From Notamacropus eugenii (lineage: Eukaryota > Chordata > Mammalia > Diprotodontia > Macropodidae): a DNA stretch of 64,000 nt. The DNA lies in NCBI RefSeq assembly GCF_028372415.1, contig NC_092876.1:221637528-221701527 (forward strand), read 5' to 3'. Under the pieces are notes generated by a model. That model did no database searches, was not told the origin of the DNA, and was given only the letters and a program-made list of their open reading frames with translations. The position numbers and the translations under genes were made by a program. How positions within the stretch are numbered: the stretch's first letter is position 1; each line of letters begins with the position of its first letter. Positions 23,247 to 37,095 of the stretch are shown here, one piece after another.

Positions 23247-23639
23247 ACTTAGATTTGTGTAATAACACAAGAACTTCTTAACAAAAAAAAAAAAAATCCC
23301 AATGGAGGTTCTCAAGGCAAAATGCCTGCCACACTCAGAGAGAGAAATATGGAAGTCACTCACATATTGTAGCAGATCATGTTTGTGTATGTGTATGTGT
23401 TTGTGTATCATGTTCTGATTTGTTATACGATTTCTTTCATTTATCTTAGTCTGACTACATAGCATGACTATAGTGAAAATATACTCAATAGGAAAATATA
23501 TGTAGAATCTATACAGAATTGTATGCAGTCGTGGGAAGGGAGGGGGGGAGTGGGGGATAGGTGGGGGGGATAAAATCACAATTGTATGGCAGTGATTGTT
23601 AAACATTACAAAATTAAAAAAAAATTAAAAAAAAAAAAT
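23247..23639 (+). other. LINE-1 3' UTR and A-rich tail
   Basis: Contains a G-rich tract near 23535-23570, then ttgttaaacattacaaaatt and an A-rich tail broken by T. The same ending, reversed, is visible at 7685-7860. Confidence 0.85.
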
Positions 23640-23649
23640 TTACTCCAGA
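23640..23649 (+). repeat. Target-site duplication, right of LINE-1
   Basis: Copy of 17611-17620 directly after the A-rich tail. Confidence 0.8.
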
Positions 23650-24739
23650 CTACAGGACTTAAACTCTCTGTACAATCACATAGTCCAGTGAAATTTTTTC
23701 TACACCTAGGTTTTGATCACTTTTTTCTTGGATTTGGAAATTAGATTATCATAGTAGTGATGCTAAACACATCTATGAATGTGGGGAGCTACTCTTACAA
23801 TCCAGGAATCATTTCTTAAACCAGCCGAAGTATAACATTCTGATCTAACTTTTACCTGGAAATTTTGATAAAATATATGTCATCAAATATATTATAAATA
23901 TCTAAAATTTGGGGAGCATCTGGCTGGAGATATACGTATATCATAGATAAATAACACTGAAGCAGGTTAGTCAGACCCTAGCTATGTGACAGGAGAAAGT
24001 TACTTAACTTCTGCCTCACTTTCCTCATCAGTGAAATGGAGATAATGGTAGAACCTATTTCTTATTGTTGTGGCATGGATCAAATAGGATAATTTATAGA
24101 AAGCCTTTTGAAAACCTTTAAGTGCTATATAAGTTCTGGCCATTATTGTTGTTTATTATTATATTGCTAGGAGAAATCCTTTTATGGGAATTACATTCCC
24201 TGAAGAGAAAATATCAGATGTTTCAGACAATTTAAATTTCAGGATGCCTTGCTGAATCCAGCCTTAAATTTGGTCCACTTCTTGATGAATAGACGGCTGG
24301 CCTAGGAGTCAGGAAGACAGGTTTGAACCATGCCTCTGACAGATAATTGTGGGATTATGTGGCAAGTTATTCTTAGTGTACTAGTAACTCACCAGAGGTA
24401 TGAATTACAGAAAGTTGGCAATTTGCATCACTGGAGGGAGGTACCATACCAAGGAATTCCCATACCAAAGAAACAAGGTCCAGGCACAAGCGACAATCAT
24501 CTTTTCTTGGGTAGTCCTTTTATGCCCATTGTACTTTTCCTGCTGTTTGGAGCTTTAATGAGATGCTCAGGTCAATTATTATCATCTTTCTATTTTTAGG
24601 TCAATTATTCTCATCTTTCTGTTTTCTCACAGACAGCTTGATTTTATCTGTTCTCTCCAGCCAAGTACTTCTTTCTGTCATAGAACCTGGGACTTAAATT
24701 TCATGAAAGTTGACACAGGAATAGCATTTTAACTTGAAT
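23650..24739. other. DNA between LINE-1 and the FAP 3' end, with a MIR at about 24000-24160
   Basis: 24000-24160 has a MIR/SINE pattern on the plus strand (cctcactttcctcatcagtg, aaatggagataatggtagaa, aagtgctatataagttctgg). The rest shows no recognised gene or repeat. Confidence 0.5.
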
Positions 24740-24754
24740 TCAATTCAACAAATA

Positions 24755-24764
24755 TTTATTTATT
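24755..24764 (-). terminator. FAP: FAP polyadenylation signal (overlapping AATAAA pair)
   Basis: Read on the minus strand, two overlapping AATAAA hexamers lie about 280 bases after the FAP stop and are followed by a TG-rich stretch, the usual layout of a cleavage site. This suggests a 3' UTR of about 300 bases ending near 24740. Another AATAAA at 25029-25034 lies only 8 bases after the stop and is a less likely site. Confidence 0.6.
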
Positions 24765-25041
24765 CTGCTAAAGAACATGTGAATGAAAAAAGGTTGTCAA
24801 AATCCTGCTTCAATGAAAAGCAAAGCTTTGGACTCCATCCTCTCATACAGTATCAAAAGATATATGTAAACAGAATTTAATTTAAACATCTTAAGCCCCT
24901 AATTGGTAACCAGCTGTTAGAATATAGTTCATGAAAGTGGCTACAAGAGCACACCCTTTACATTCTCACAGAAACAAGCAAAGGGGTTAAGAAGTTTACG
25001 TTAAGATTTTGAAGACATTGACATGGATTTTATTCCCTCCA
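24765..25041 (-). other. FAP: FAP 3' untranslated region (inferred)
   Basis: Unique sequence between the FAP stop codon and the distal AATAAA pair, without any repeat I recognise. The extent rests on the polyadenylation signal only; no transcript data are available. Confidence 0.6.
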
Positions 25042-25143
25042 TTAGTCTGACAAAGAAAAACACTGCTTCAGGAAGTGGGTCATATGAATATACAGATGGT
25101 TAGTTGACAGGCCTGACAAGCCATGGTTCTGGTCCGAATACCA
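25042..25143 (-). CDS. FAP: FAP exon 26 (last coding exon, with stop)
   Basis: Encodes 33 residues plus a TAA stop, matching human FAP 728-760. It opens with WYSDQNHGLSG, which carries the catalytic His734, and ends in LKQCFSLSD, the FAP C terminus. The acceptor is a pyrimidine tract plus CAG just above 25143, in phase 0 with exon 25. One change from the human protein as recalled is Ile for Thr in the YTHMTHF stretch. The C-terminal length is exactly that of human FAP. Confidence 0.97.
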   Translation of the reverse strand, partial: WYSDQNHGLSGLSTNHLYIHMTHFLKQCFSLSD

Positions 25144-26719
25144 CTGAAATAGAAAGGAAAGAAACTCATTTATTCCAGAAAAATTGAGCTTTGAATTTTT
25201 TCCTTCTCTTGGTAAAAAGAAGCATTTTGACTATTTTGATAACCTTTTGACTATGTGCTTTCATAATAATAATAATAATACAAATAACATCTCATATTTA
25301 TGTAGCTCTTTAGTTTTCAAAAAGCTTTCCTAAAACAATAGAAAATATTAACAAATTATTTGTAAGTAAGCCATTTAGGCTAGGAACTTTTTGAGTAGCT
25401 CTTTCAAACCTTAACAAATGATAAAAAAATTTTTTACTATTTTGAATCAATAATATATTGAATTTTTCCTAGTTGGAGGAAATGTAAGTCTAATATAAAT
25501 GTCAATTACCCTAGAAATTCATGATACTTAAAAAAATTATATCATGGTAGAACTTGATAATTTTAAACTTTAATGTGGATGATGTTACATTATATCCATG
25601 TTTTTAGTGAATAAAGAGAACAAGTTTTTTGTAAATCTGTGCTATGCACATGTTACAGAGCCATAACAAGGTTGAGGTCAGTGAGATTTTGTCTATAGCA
25701 CCATAGCAAAACATAAAGAGTACAATAATTTTATGCTCATACTCTTTCAACCCCTAGAAGTAATCATGGTAACCAACATTCTGATGATTCTTCAGCCCCA
25801 ACTAAATTTATCTTGATTATTTCTTGTATTATTTTCACTTCATGAATTACAAAGTTGATTTGAGGGCAGTACTTTTGCGACTTTCTGTGGAAATATTTTG
25901 TACTGTTTGAGTTGGGAACCAAAGTTGCTACTCAGGGCTTGTGTAAGTTTTGGTTTCTTGTCTACAAAATAAAGACTTCAGAGAGGACCTTCTTTATCAT
26001 TGGTTAATTATGAATTTAGTGCGTCTTCGAAAGAGACAATTCTTTTTTTGTGTGGGCACTTCTTTGATATATGGGAAATGGGGGAATATTGATGCCCATG
26101 GAGAAAGTAAAATAAAGGAAACTAAAAGAACTCCTCACCCTTGCTCAGACTCTATTTCCCCTCTACTTCACTGGCTATTTTCCTAGTGCAACCTCAAGTC
26201 AAATTAGTAATTAGCCTTCAGCAAAGTTTCAATAACTAAGGCTTTGTATAGGATACTGAAATCTCTTGGGGGAGGGTTCCCAGGTAAGAGAAGCTTCATC
26301 CCCACAGCAGTTTGAAAACATGGCTCCACTTCTTGTACTTTATGATCCTTTGCTGACCTGTGCCACGTGGCACATCCCCTTCTTTCACTTGGCCCCAGAC
26401 CACCAGTCTGAGGGTCCTATTACTTCTTTTTGAGGGGTGTCTTTCCCAACCATCCCCTTTGGGGATTTAAACTGGCCTCTCTGGAGGATGGCCCTTCCCC
26501 TCTGCATATGGCTGCATCTGTATTGGGAATGTCCCCTGTGCAACAACTCTATCTTATCTCAGGTGAAAAAATTCTTACCTAAGGCTCTGTCGGCCATCAC
26601 AAAGTGCCCTATCCCAGGTCTTATTTCTACTATTTTTTCTAACATTCTATTTCTATCTTAAATTTACACTCAAAAAGAGCAGAGTCCAATAAAAATATGA
26701 TTTGTGTGTGTCTGTAGCT
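25144..26719. other. FAP intron 25, right part: mostly unique
   Basis: Contains a short (TAA)n at about 25266-25280 followed by a SINE tail pattern (catctcatatttatgtagct). No additional exon was found. Confidence 0.4.
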
Positions 26720-26878
26720 AAATTTGGATTATGGCAAGACAGGAAAGTAGGAGTAAGAATACCACAGGACAGGTCATTTAACCTATTTCAGCTTTAGCTT
26801 TCTCATATGTAAAATGGCAATAGTAATTTCTGCTCTACTTAACTGACGTGATCATTGTAAGGGTCAAATTATGTAAAC
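26720..26878 (+). repeat. MIR-like SINE
   Basis: caggtcatttaacctatttc, ttctcatatgtaaaatggca and ttgtaagggtcaaattatgt follow the MIR/SINE order. Confidence 0.5.
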
Positions 26879-26949
26879 AAATATAATGTTAATGGAATGG
26901 GAAGATCTTTCCCACCCATTAATAGGCCTATGTGACCTGCTCTGAGCTT

Positions 26950-27430
26950 GAGCCCAGATGACTGCTGTGATGGAAACTGAGTCACATGGAGCCCACGGTG
27001 GGAGCAGCTTGCTGAACAGGAGGAGCAGGAAGGGTGGAGCAGAAAGTGAGAGCAAGGCAGAGCTGGGACAGAGCAAGGCAGAACTGAGGCAGAGCAGCAG
27101 GCTTGAGTGAGAGAGGGAGGAATTTTGCCTAGGGGAGCTTGTTTGTAGGGAGGCCTAACAGAGGGATGGCTTGAGGATGTTGGTGCTCCCTGGATTGGTG
27201 ATGGGTACAAACTTCTTTGTTACCAAGGTGGAATTGGCTTTCTGGTATCTGAAAAAGCATTTTTGGTTTTGCCTTTGATGAAGAGGATTATTTATATTTT
27301 GCAAATGTACCCTGGAAATACACATTCATATTCATAGCAGCTACTATGGGTATCACATTGGTGTTATACCAAGGTAATAGCACTAGGAAAACTGGTAGGT
27401 GGATGATGTACAATGGTTCCAATGAATCAG
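26950..27430 (+). repeat. Dispersed repeat, copy B (see 1-490)
   Basis: Aligns with the start of the window in the same orientation: ctgagtcacatggagcccac, gctgaacaggaggagcagga, ggagcttgtttgtagggagg, ggctttctggtatctg and ttcatagcagcta. It lies in FAP intron 25, antisense to the gene. Confidence 0.6.
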
Positions 27431-27439
27431 GAGTTGATT

Positions 27440-27990
27440 AATTCTCAAAGCATGGAATCATTGGCCTAGTGTGCTCCATGATGCCTTCCTCCTGAGTATT
27501 CCTTCTTCTCAACTCAGACCCCACTTCCTATCTGTACCGTTCTTTGTGGTACCAGTTAATTGAGTATATTGTATTTTCTAATCTTTTCTGTAAGGATGGC
27601 ATTTGGTTCTCCAGGAAAATTATATGCTTATTGAGAGAAGTGATTAATAATGCTGGGTTAATAGAACAGTATGGTTAAAAGGGTATAAAACTAACTGTTA
27701 GAAGACTTGGGGTCTATTTCTAAACTAACTCATTAGAGGACCTTGTGTGAATCATTGCCACTCTGAGATAGTGGTCAAACTGAAAAATATTTTACAAAAA
27801 TAATAGAAGCTTAGCGTGTCAGTGCTGACACAGGCCTTAGAAATAATATTATCTGGACTCCTCTTTTTACACATCAGGACACTGAGGCCCAGACTTGTTC
27901 AAGTTCTTTAAATCATTTGCTGAAAATTGAGTAACAAAGTGTAGACTGAAACCTGGTCTCCCATCACCAAATCCTGTCCTTCTCCTATCA
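27440..27990. repeat. CR1/L2 3' end (+) and MIR-like SINE (-) in FAP intron 25
   Basis: 27475-27640 has the LINE 3' end pattern (gatgccttcctcctgagtat and related). 27800-27990 has a minus-strand MIR pattern (cacatcaggacactgaggcc, gtagactgaaacctggtctc). Confidence 0.45.
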
Positions 27991-28058
27991 GGTTTCACCA
28001 AATGTTCTGATTTTTGCCTGGGGCCCACAGTCCTGAGAACAAATAACAGAGTATGTAC

Positions 28059-28132
28059 CATTGCTTGGAAATCCACTTGTGCATTCACCAGAGCTTTAGC
28101 AATCTGTGCTGAGTTCTGAAAGTGTACATTAT
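28059..28132 (-). CDS. FAP: FAP exon 25
   Basis: 74 bases encoding the end of codon 703 and residues 704-727 (NVHFQNSAQIAKALVNAQ then VDFQAM). It includes Asn704, an active-site residue in FAP and its DPP4 equivalent Asn710. The acceptor is TTGCAG. The donor is ATG|gtacat, which lacks the usual G at intron position +5 and is weak by consensus. The intron to exon 24 is only 269 bases, the shortest here. Confidence 0.97.
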
Positions 28133-28401
28133 CTGCAAGAGAGAGATTTGAAGTGCTATTAAAACCCGGTAAATATCAGAAAGTATGGAGTGACAATACA
28201 CTGACTGGAAATGAACACCAACAATTATCTAGTCATAGAGATGACACCGTCAGCAGTGAGTAAGCGAGCTTCTATATGGAAATGTCCTTGACACCTCTGT
28301 ACTGACCCTGAGCACAGGCATAGGAGGATGCTTAATGTTGCTCAAACAAAGTGATGCTGGCTCAGTATTTTTATGTGTAAGAGTCTTTCTTAAAACCTCA
28401 C

Positions 28402-28474
28402 CATCTGCTGTTCCATGGATGAGGAGATAGTCGACATTTTTGAAATATTCTGCCCTTGCCATCACTGTTGAATT
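28402..28474 (-). CDS. FAP: FAP exon 24 (catalytic Asp702, N-glycan site Asn679)
   Basis: 73 bases encoding residues 679-702 plus one base of 703. It begins with the sequon Asn-Ser-Thr at 679, one of the N-glycosylation sites of human FAP, and ends in LLIHGTAD, where the last residue is the catalytic Asp702. Acceptor TTTCAG and donor ATG|gtgagg are both good. Confidence 0.97.
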
Positions 28475-28904
28475 CTGAAAAAGAAAGAATATTATCAGCT
28501 CAGTAGCTGCAAGCTCTAACACATTGTGCCCATAGAAAACCACCTAAATTAGCAGCCAGAGGACCAGGCACTACTATTGGAATTATTTATTATATTGGCT
28601 GAAAAATGCTTAGGAATTAAAGTATCACATTTTCATCACCTCTTAAATTACCTCAATTAAAATAGTTTAAATCTAAAAGATTCTTAGCTTGTAAAACTGT
28701 TAAGAGTAGTAAGGTATAGAATAAGGCATTCAATTTTTGGACATGGCCAATTCAAGAATTTGTTGCTTGAGTATGTGTATTTATTATGAAGGTTTTATTT
28801 TTCTTTTTTTATTATTGTTCAGAGGCATGAGGGAGAAAAAAATTAATACTTGTCAAAAAAAATACTGTGAGAATGAAATCAGTAACTTGTACTGAACCCA
28901 AAGA

Positions 28905-29500
28905 TTGGTCAAATCGTACCTTTACTCAAAACCAGTCCATGATTCCCAGTTGTTCAATGGGTAAATTCAAATTCTTTAGTTCCATATTCAAGGCTCTCCA
29001 CAATCTGGCAGCTTCTCATGTTATCTGTCTTATCTCATATTAATCCCTTCTATGTCTATCCTGGCCCAGCCTCTCATATAGTATCTTCCCTGAATATTCC
29101 CATATCTGTGCTTTTTCTCATGCTCTAGTCACACTTCATTGACTAAAATGTCATTTCCTCCCCTTTGCCCGTTGAATTTCTACTTATCCTTTATAGTCAA
29201 ACCCAAATGCCATGAAGACTTCCTGGATCACCTTTTTTTTTTTTTTGGTTAATGATCTTCCCCCCTTTCAAAGGGTCTTTCTCTCTGAATCTTATATAAT
29301 ACTCGGTCTTATAATTCTCAAATGCACTTTTTAAAGTAACATTCTTTGGTACAGCTATCTGTTCCTGTCTTCTCACCTTACTAGACTGCAAGTTCCATGA
29401 AGGTAGAGAGCTTTATATCTCTTTGCATTTTTCTTGTCCTGTCCAGTGCTCACCCACATGTAGTAAGTGATTAATAAATATTCCTTGACTAAATATTGGC
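28905..29500 (+). repeat. CR1/L2-clade LINE 3' end in FAP intron 23
   Basis: Order of the family: aaggctctccacaatctggc, ctcatgctctagtcacactt, ctgcaagttccatgaaggta and aagtgattaataaatattcc. It is antisense to FAP. Confidence 0.6.
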
Positions 29501-29790
29501 TGTAGACGTAAACAATGCCTTGACAATTTGTGTCTGAAGTGGAGGCAGAGGGTACTACAAAAAAGGAACAGTAACTCAATTGCATGTAATTAAACAGTTA
29601 CATTAAGCATGCATTATAGTCAAGGAATATTGTCTCTTTGGCAATGTTTTGCTTTACAAGTGACAAAAAGAGTCAGGCTCTTTGATTAGTTGTCCTGAGT
29701 TTAAAACACACATCCCTAAATGACTCCTTCAGAATTTTCTAGTAAAGTCAAAATACAAATCACAGAATGAAGCAAATACAAAAGTCTTAC

Positions 29791-29855
29791 TTTATAGTGT
29801 TCCAGATTATCTGACTTTGTGGGAAGACCCATGAAGCGCTCAGTGTAGATTGATG
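29791..29855 (-). CDS. FAP: FAP exon 23
   Basis: 65 bases completing codon 657 and encoding 658-678 (SIYTERFMGLPTK then SDNLEHYK). The first two bases CA join the G of exon 22 to give GCA, Ala657. Tyr660, a substrate-pocket tyrosine, is present. Differences from the recalled human sequence are Ile659 for Val and Ser671 for Asp. Acceptor TTTCAG, donor AAA|gtaag. Confidence 0.97.
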
Positions 29856-32980
<3,125 letters not shown>

Positions 32981-32984
32981 GGGG

Positions 32985-33262
32985 CAGCTGGGTGGTATAT
33001 AGAGAGGATAGAGCACCAGGCTTGGAGTCAGGAAGATCTGTGTTAAAATCTGACCTTAGATACTCCCTAGTTATGTGACCCTGGGCAAGTCACTTAACCC
33101 TTATTTGCCTCAGTTTCTCATCTATAAAATGGGAACACATTGGAGAAGGAAATGGCAAACGATTTTAGTGTCTTTGCCAAAAAAAACCCCAAAAAACCCT
33201 TGAAAAAAGTCAGTGGAGTCACATGGAGTCAGACAAAACAAAATGACTGAATAACAACATAA
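32985..33262 (+). repeat. tRNA-derived marsupial-type SINE
   Basis: Well preserved: ggggcagctgggtggtatat head, gagcaccaggcttggagtca, tatgtgaccctgggcaagtc, ctcagtttctcatctataaa, ggagaaggaaatggcaaac and a tail with ggagtcagacaaaacaaaat. Confidence 0.8.
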
Positions 33263-33689
33263 CAGCCATGACAAGTATGCTGGTATCTTTTCCCACTGGC
33301 CCTCTGTGTAATAGCCTTAAAAAGGCAGATGTGGAATCCTTCTTGTGGCATAATTCCCATTTTCACTGTTGATCTCTACTGATCTGAACTGACTTTGACT
33401 ACTAGAAAAGAAAGGAATCCATCTTTGGAACTCTTGCTTGTTCAACACCACCTCATTAGACAGGCTTCATTAAATTAACTACACAAAGCCATAACCACAT
33501 TCTAAGCCCAGTAATTTAGACAATACCTACTCTTGTATCTCTTCGATCTAACTGACTCAATTCTCCAATGCACTAAAAACAAACAACATGAAATACAGTG
33601 CTGGGCCCATATTGAGGAATCCATAAATATACTAGATTTCACTGAAAAAGTGGACAGCTCCATAGCAAAGGGAAAAAGTCTGAACTGGA

Positions 33690-34260
33690 GCCCTAGCTCT
33701 GTCCCTTTCTAGCTGGGTGACAATGAGCCACTCATTTGCCCTTCCTATTTCTGAGTTTTCTCCTCTACAAATTATGTAGGATAATGAATAGAGTGCCAAC
33801 CTTGAAGTCACTGAATTCAAATTCTTCTTTTGACTCTGATTTTGAGTAAGTCAATCCATTAAGCATTTTTAAAGCACTTTCTATGTGTCCGCTAATGCTG
33901 GGTATACAAGCAGAGTCTCTGCTTTTAAGGAGTTTGTAGTCTACTAGGGGATACCACATGTAAAAAACCCCAAATATATACAGCATAAATTGGAAATAAC
34001 CTCAGAGGGAAGGCAATAAGATTAAGGAGTGGAAAAGACTTCTTGCAGAAGGTGAGACTTTAGCTGAGACTGAGGAAAGCCAGGAAGTGGGATGAGGTAG
34101 GAGAGAGCTCCAGGCTTGGCAGCCAGCCAGTGAAAATGCCCAGAGTTGGGAGATGGAGAGTCATGTTGGAGGAGCTGCAAGGAGGCCAGTGTTGCTGGAT
34201 CACAGAGTATGGAGGCGTGCAAGGTGTAAAAATGTGAGCATAGTAGAAAGGCTTCTGGTT
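33690..34260. repeat. MIR-like SINE (+) then CR1/L2 LINE end (-)
   Basis: 33690-33840 has SINE words (tttctagctgggtgacaatg). 33850-34260, read on the minus strand, ends in SQLKSHLLQEVF, the C-terminal tail signature also found at 12128. Confidence 0.6.
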
Positions 34261-34529
34261 ATGAGCTGCTGCTGTGTATGCCAAATAAGATAATACATAC
34301 AGGGGCCATTGCAAAACATTAAAGCACTGTTTAAATGTTAACTTTATTATCATTACTGTGAAATTGAAGGAGTCAGGCTAAGAGGATCACTAAAAAAAAA
34401 AGAAAAGAGAGATCACTATTCCTTCTGGTTCTAACATTCAACATACACCAGACATTTTATATGTTAAGGACAAAAAATGTGAAAAGGTAGGGATGCATGT
34501 TACTTCCCTAGAAGACTAAGACCAAGTCA

Positions 34530-34870
34530 GTTGATCAATTAGCTACTAAATATTTTTAAAATGCTTACCATATGCCAGTGACTGTGCTATGTACAGGGGG
34601 TACAAAGAAAGGCAAAACCACAGCCCCTACCCTCAATAAGCTCACTTCTAATGGGAGGCAACATGAAAAACTTTACATCTAAAAAATAGCTGGGATAAGT
34701 GAAATGTATTTTCAGAGGGAATGTGCTGGGAATGAGGGAGAAGGAGGGAAAAGGAGGGAGAATCCCAGAAGAGGGGATTGACCTGAGCCTTGAAGGAAGC
34801 CAGGGAAGCTAAGAGGCCAAGGTCAGGAGAGAAAGCTTTCTGAGCATGAGAGAAAACCAGCAACAAGCAA
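34530..34870 (-). repeat. CR1/L2-clade LINE 3' end
   Basis: atatgccagtgactgtgcta, taagctcacttctaatggga and ccttgaaggaagccagggaa match the order of the copies at 11950 and 33850. Confidence 0.6.
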
Positions 34871-34984
34871 ACAGGAAGTAACTTTTGCCCCATAACTCCT
34901 ACCTGTGCCACCATCCAGTGCCAATACCCCAAGGCAAAGCAAATACTGTTCACCCTTTTCAATAAAGTTGTATTTTCTCTTTGG

Positions 34985-35250
34985 TCTAGTACAGATTCCT
35001 AAACTGTGGGTCTCAACCCCACGTCGGGGCCATAAAAAAATTGTCAACAGTCAAAGATTTCTGAACGACCAAAAATTAATTCAAAATCAAACATGTAATG
35101 AATTGAAGGTGTTTCTGGCAGCACTTGCCCAGTGTTGCATTGTACAACTTCACTGCAGCCTTGGTTCTGAACACAAAGCATGTGCACTTTACACTGCATG
35201 TGCCTCCAGGCCACAAAATGCCAAAGAATGCTGTGGAAACGCTAAAAGCA
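34985..35250. repeat. Dispersed repeat, class uncertain
   Basis: Begins cagattcctaaactgtgggt and ctcaaccccacgtcggggcc, then gatttctgaacgaccaaaaa. The pattern is that of a recurrent short marsupial element; class not determined. Confidence 0.4.
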
Positions 35251-35284
35251 GGGAGGAGGGCGGTGGGGGGGGGGGGGGGGAGGG
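35251..35284 (+). repeat. Poly-G run with quadruplex potential
   Basis: GGGAGGAGGGCGGTG followed by an uninterrupted run of about 16 G and AGGG. It is C-rich on the FAP-sense strand. Confidence 0.85.
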
Positions 35285-35814
35285 AAGAATGAAAAAAGCT
35301 TAAGATGCCCATGAGGTAGTTGAGGAAAATGTAGTGTGTGGATTATTTAAGACCAAATTGCCTAGGTAATTATGTCTATAGAGAAATAGATCTTGAGCTG
35401 AGAGAAACAAAGTTATTTGGCCCCGAATTGGTATTATATAGAATCTAGGAGTCATGGAAACATATTTTCCTCCGTGACGCTGGAGCCTAAAAACACCTGC
35501 GTGAGAGTATCTTGTGTGGTGAATGTGTCTTTGGTTCAGGACTCTGAGGAGACAATGTGACTTCTGGATAAACATCTTGTTCCATGCTCTTTGAAAGGAT
35601 CTGGAAAACCACAACTTCTGTGGCAGAGCTGACCCAAGACCTCATCTGTCTTGGTACCCTCTCACTTTTTATTTCATTAGTCACCACCCAGAATTTATGC
35701 TATATTTTGGCTACCCACCCAGACTTGTCACTATATTTTCCCCTTCCTTCATCTCCTTCCTGTTTAGAGCTTGGCTCCCAACTGACTTGGAAATGAATTT
35801 TATTTTATTTTATT

Positions 35815-35957
35815 TTTGCCAAGCAATCAGAGTTAAGTGATTTGCCCAGGGTCACACAGTTAGTAAGTGTCAAGTGCCTGAGTTCTCATTTGAACTCAGA
35901 TCCTCCTGACTCCAGGGCTGGTGCTCCTATCCATGTGCCACCTAGTGGCTCCAGAAA
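35815..35957 (-). repeat. tRNA-derived SINE
   Basis: aagtgatttgcccagggtca, gaactcagatcctcctgact and gtgccacctagtggct give a minus-strand copy of a marsupial-type SINE. Confidence 0.75.
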
Positions 35958-35994
35958 TGAATTTTATGAATCAATCAGGAACTGATATTGTATT

Positions 35995-36975
35995 TTCAAT
36001 CAGTCAATAATCAACAAGAGTTTATTAAGCATAGGAACAGTACTGGAGATACAAAGACAAAAATGAAAGGAGTTTATATTCTCTCCAGAGAGCCATTATG
36101 CATGTACATTTATAAGTATATAAAAGGTTAGTACAAGGCAATTTTTGTGTTGAGGAAGTCTGGAGAGGCCTCATGTAGAAGGCAGTATTTGAGTTGAGTT
36201 TAAAGGAAACTAAATATTCTAATAGGTAGAGACAAGAAGGCAGAAACGCGTGTTGTACATGTATGTTCGTCCTTTGTTGCTGAAGAAGACCATGCCGTCA
36301 GAGAAATGATGACATGACTTGCACTTGACTTTTTTTGAGTGAAAGGAACAGTAAGGAGGTCCCTCTAGATGAACCAATGAATGCATGAAGGGCAGTAATG
36401 TTTAATGAACCTGAAAAAGCAGATTGGTTCCAGGTTGTAAAGGGTTTTAAATTCCAAACAAAGGAGTACGTATTTCATACTAGACACATATACATAGGGA
36501 TACATATGGTCCCTAGTTAATAAGAATCTACTGTAGCTTATTTAGCCAGGGACTGACAGGGTCAGACTCGTACTTTCAGAATATCACTTTGGTAGGTGTT
36601 TGGAGGAGAAATTGGAAATGGAGAAGCCTTGAAGTAGGAAGTTCAGCTAGTGTTGGTAAGAGGAGGTTGGTGATTGAGTGGAAAGAAGGGAACAGATGTG
36701 AGAGATGTTGTGGGAGTAGAATTGATAAGACTTGGCAACTGTCTGGATATGTGGGGTGGGAGAGAGAGGGGAGTTGAGGCTGTAAGTCTGGATGACTAGA
36801 AGGATGGCAATTTCCTTGACAGAAATAGGGAAGTTCAGGAGAGGGATGTGTTCTAGGGAAAAGATAAATCAGTTCTGTTTTGGTCATGTTGAGTTGAAGA
36901 GGCTCAAGGGATATTTCGTTGTGAATGTCTAATAGGCAATTGGTGATGAGGGTCTGGAGGTAAGGAGAGAGTGTA
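35995..36975 (-). repeat. CR1/L2-clade LINE remnant with nested SINE fragment
   Basis: The minus-strand frame at 36576-37127 includes LQLNMTKTELIYLFP, resembling the LN--KTEL motif downstream of the catalytic motif in CR1/L2-type reverse transcriptases. 36258-36350 (gttcgtcctttgttgctgaa, gatgacatgacttgcacttg) is a different, inserted marsupial-type element. The copy carries many breaks. Confidence 0.65.
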
Positions 36976-36984
36976 CAGAGGGAT

Positions 36985-37095
36985 ATATACGTGCAAGTAT
37001 ATAATATGTATGTACACACATATATAGACACATATACACACAAGCACATACATGCACACATACATACATGCATGCATGCATACATACATTTATAT
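36985..37095 (+). repeat. Microsatellite, (ACAT/ATGC)-type
   Basis: Impure tetranucleotide tract, acatacatacatgcatgcat and similar units, giving a spurious Cys/Met/Tyr-rich frame on the minus strand. Confidence 0.85.

Larger units (their letters stand above)
17621..23639 (+). mobile_element. LINE-1, nearly full coding length, 5' UTR missing
   Basis: ORF1, inter-ORF region, ORF2, a G-rich 3' UTR and an A-rich tail, bracketed by 10-bp duplications. The insertion begins only 27 bases before the ORF1 ATG, so the 5' UTR promoter is absent; the other copy at 8803-11893 shows a 5' UTR of about 600 bases. Few lesions are seen: one stop in ORF1, and one frameshift and one stop in ORF2. This suggests a fairly recent insertion. 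It lies about 1.1 kb downstream of the FAP polyadenylation signal, antisense to FAP. Confidence 0.93.

Noticed and set aside
25029..25034. AATAAA 8 bases after the FAP stop as the main polyadenylation signal
   Set aside because: It would leave a 3' UTR of only about 30 bases; the distal overlapping pair with a TG-rich follower is more typical.
27867..28543. Two minus-strand frames at 27867-28088 and 28250-28543 taken as separate genes
   Set aside because: They are FAP exons 25 and 24 read through their donor sites into intron.
34905..35303. 132-codon plus-strand frame
   Set aside because: It runs from a LINE tail through an uncertain repeat into a poly-G run; not coding.
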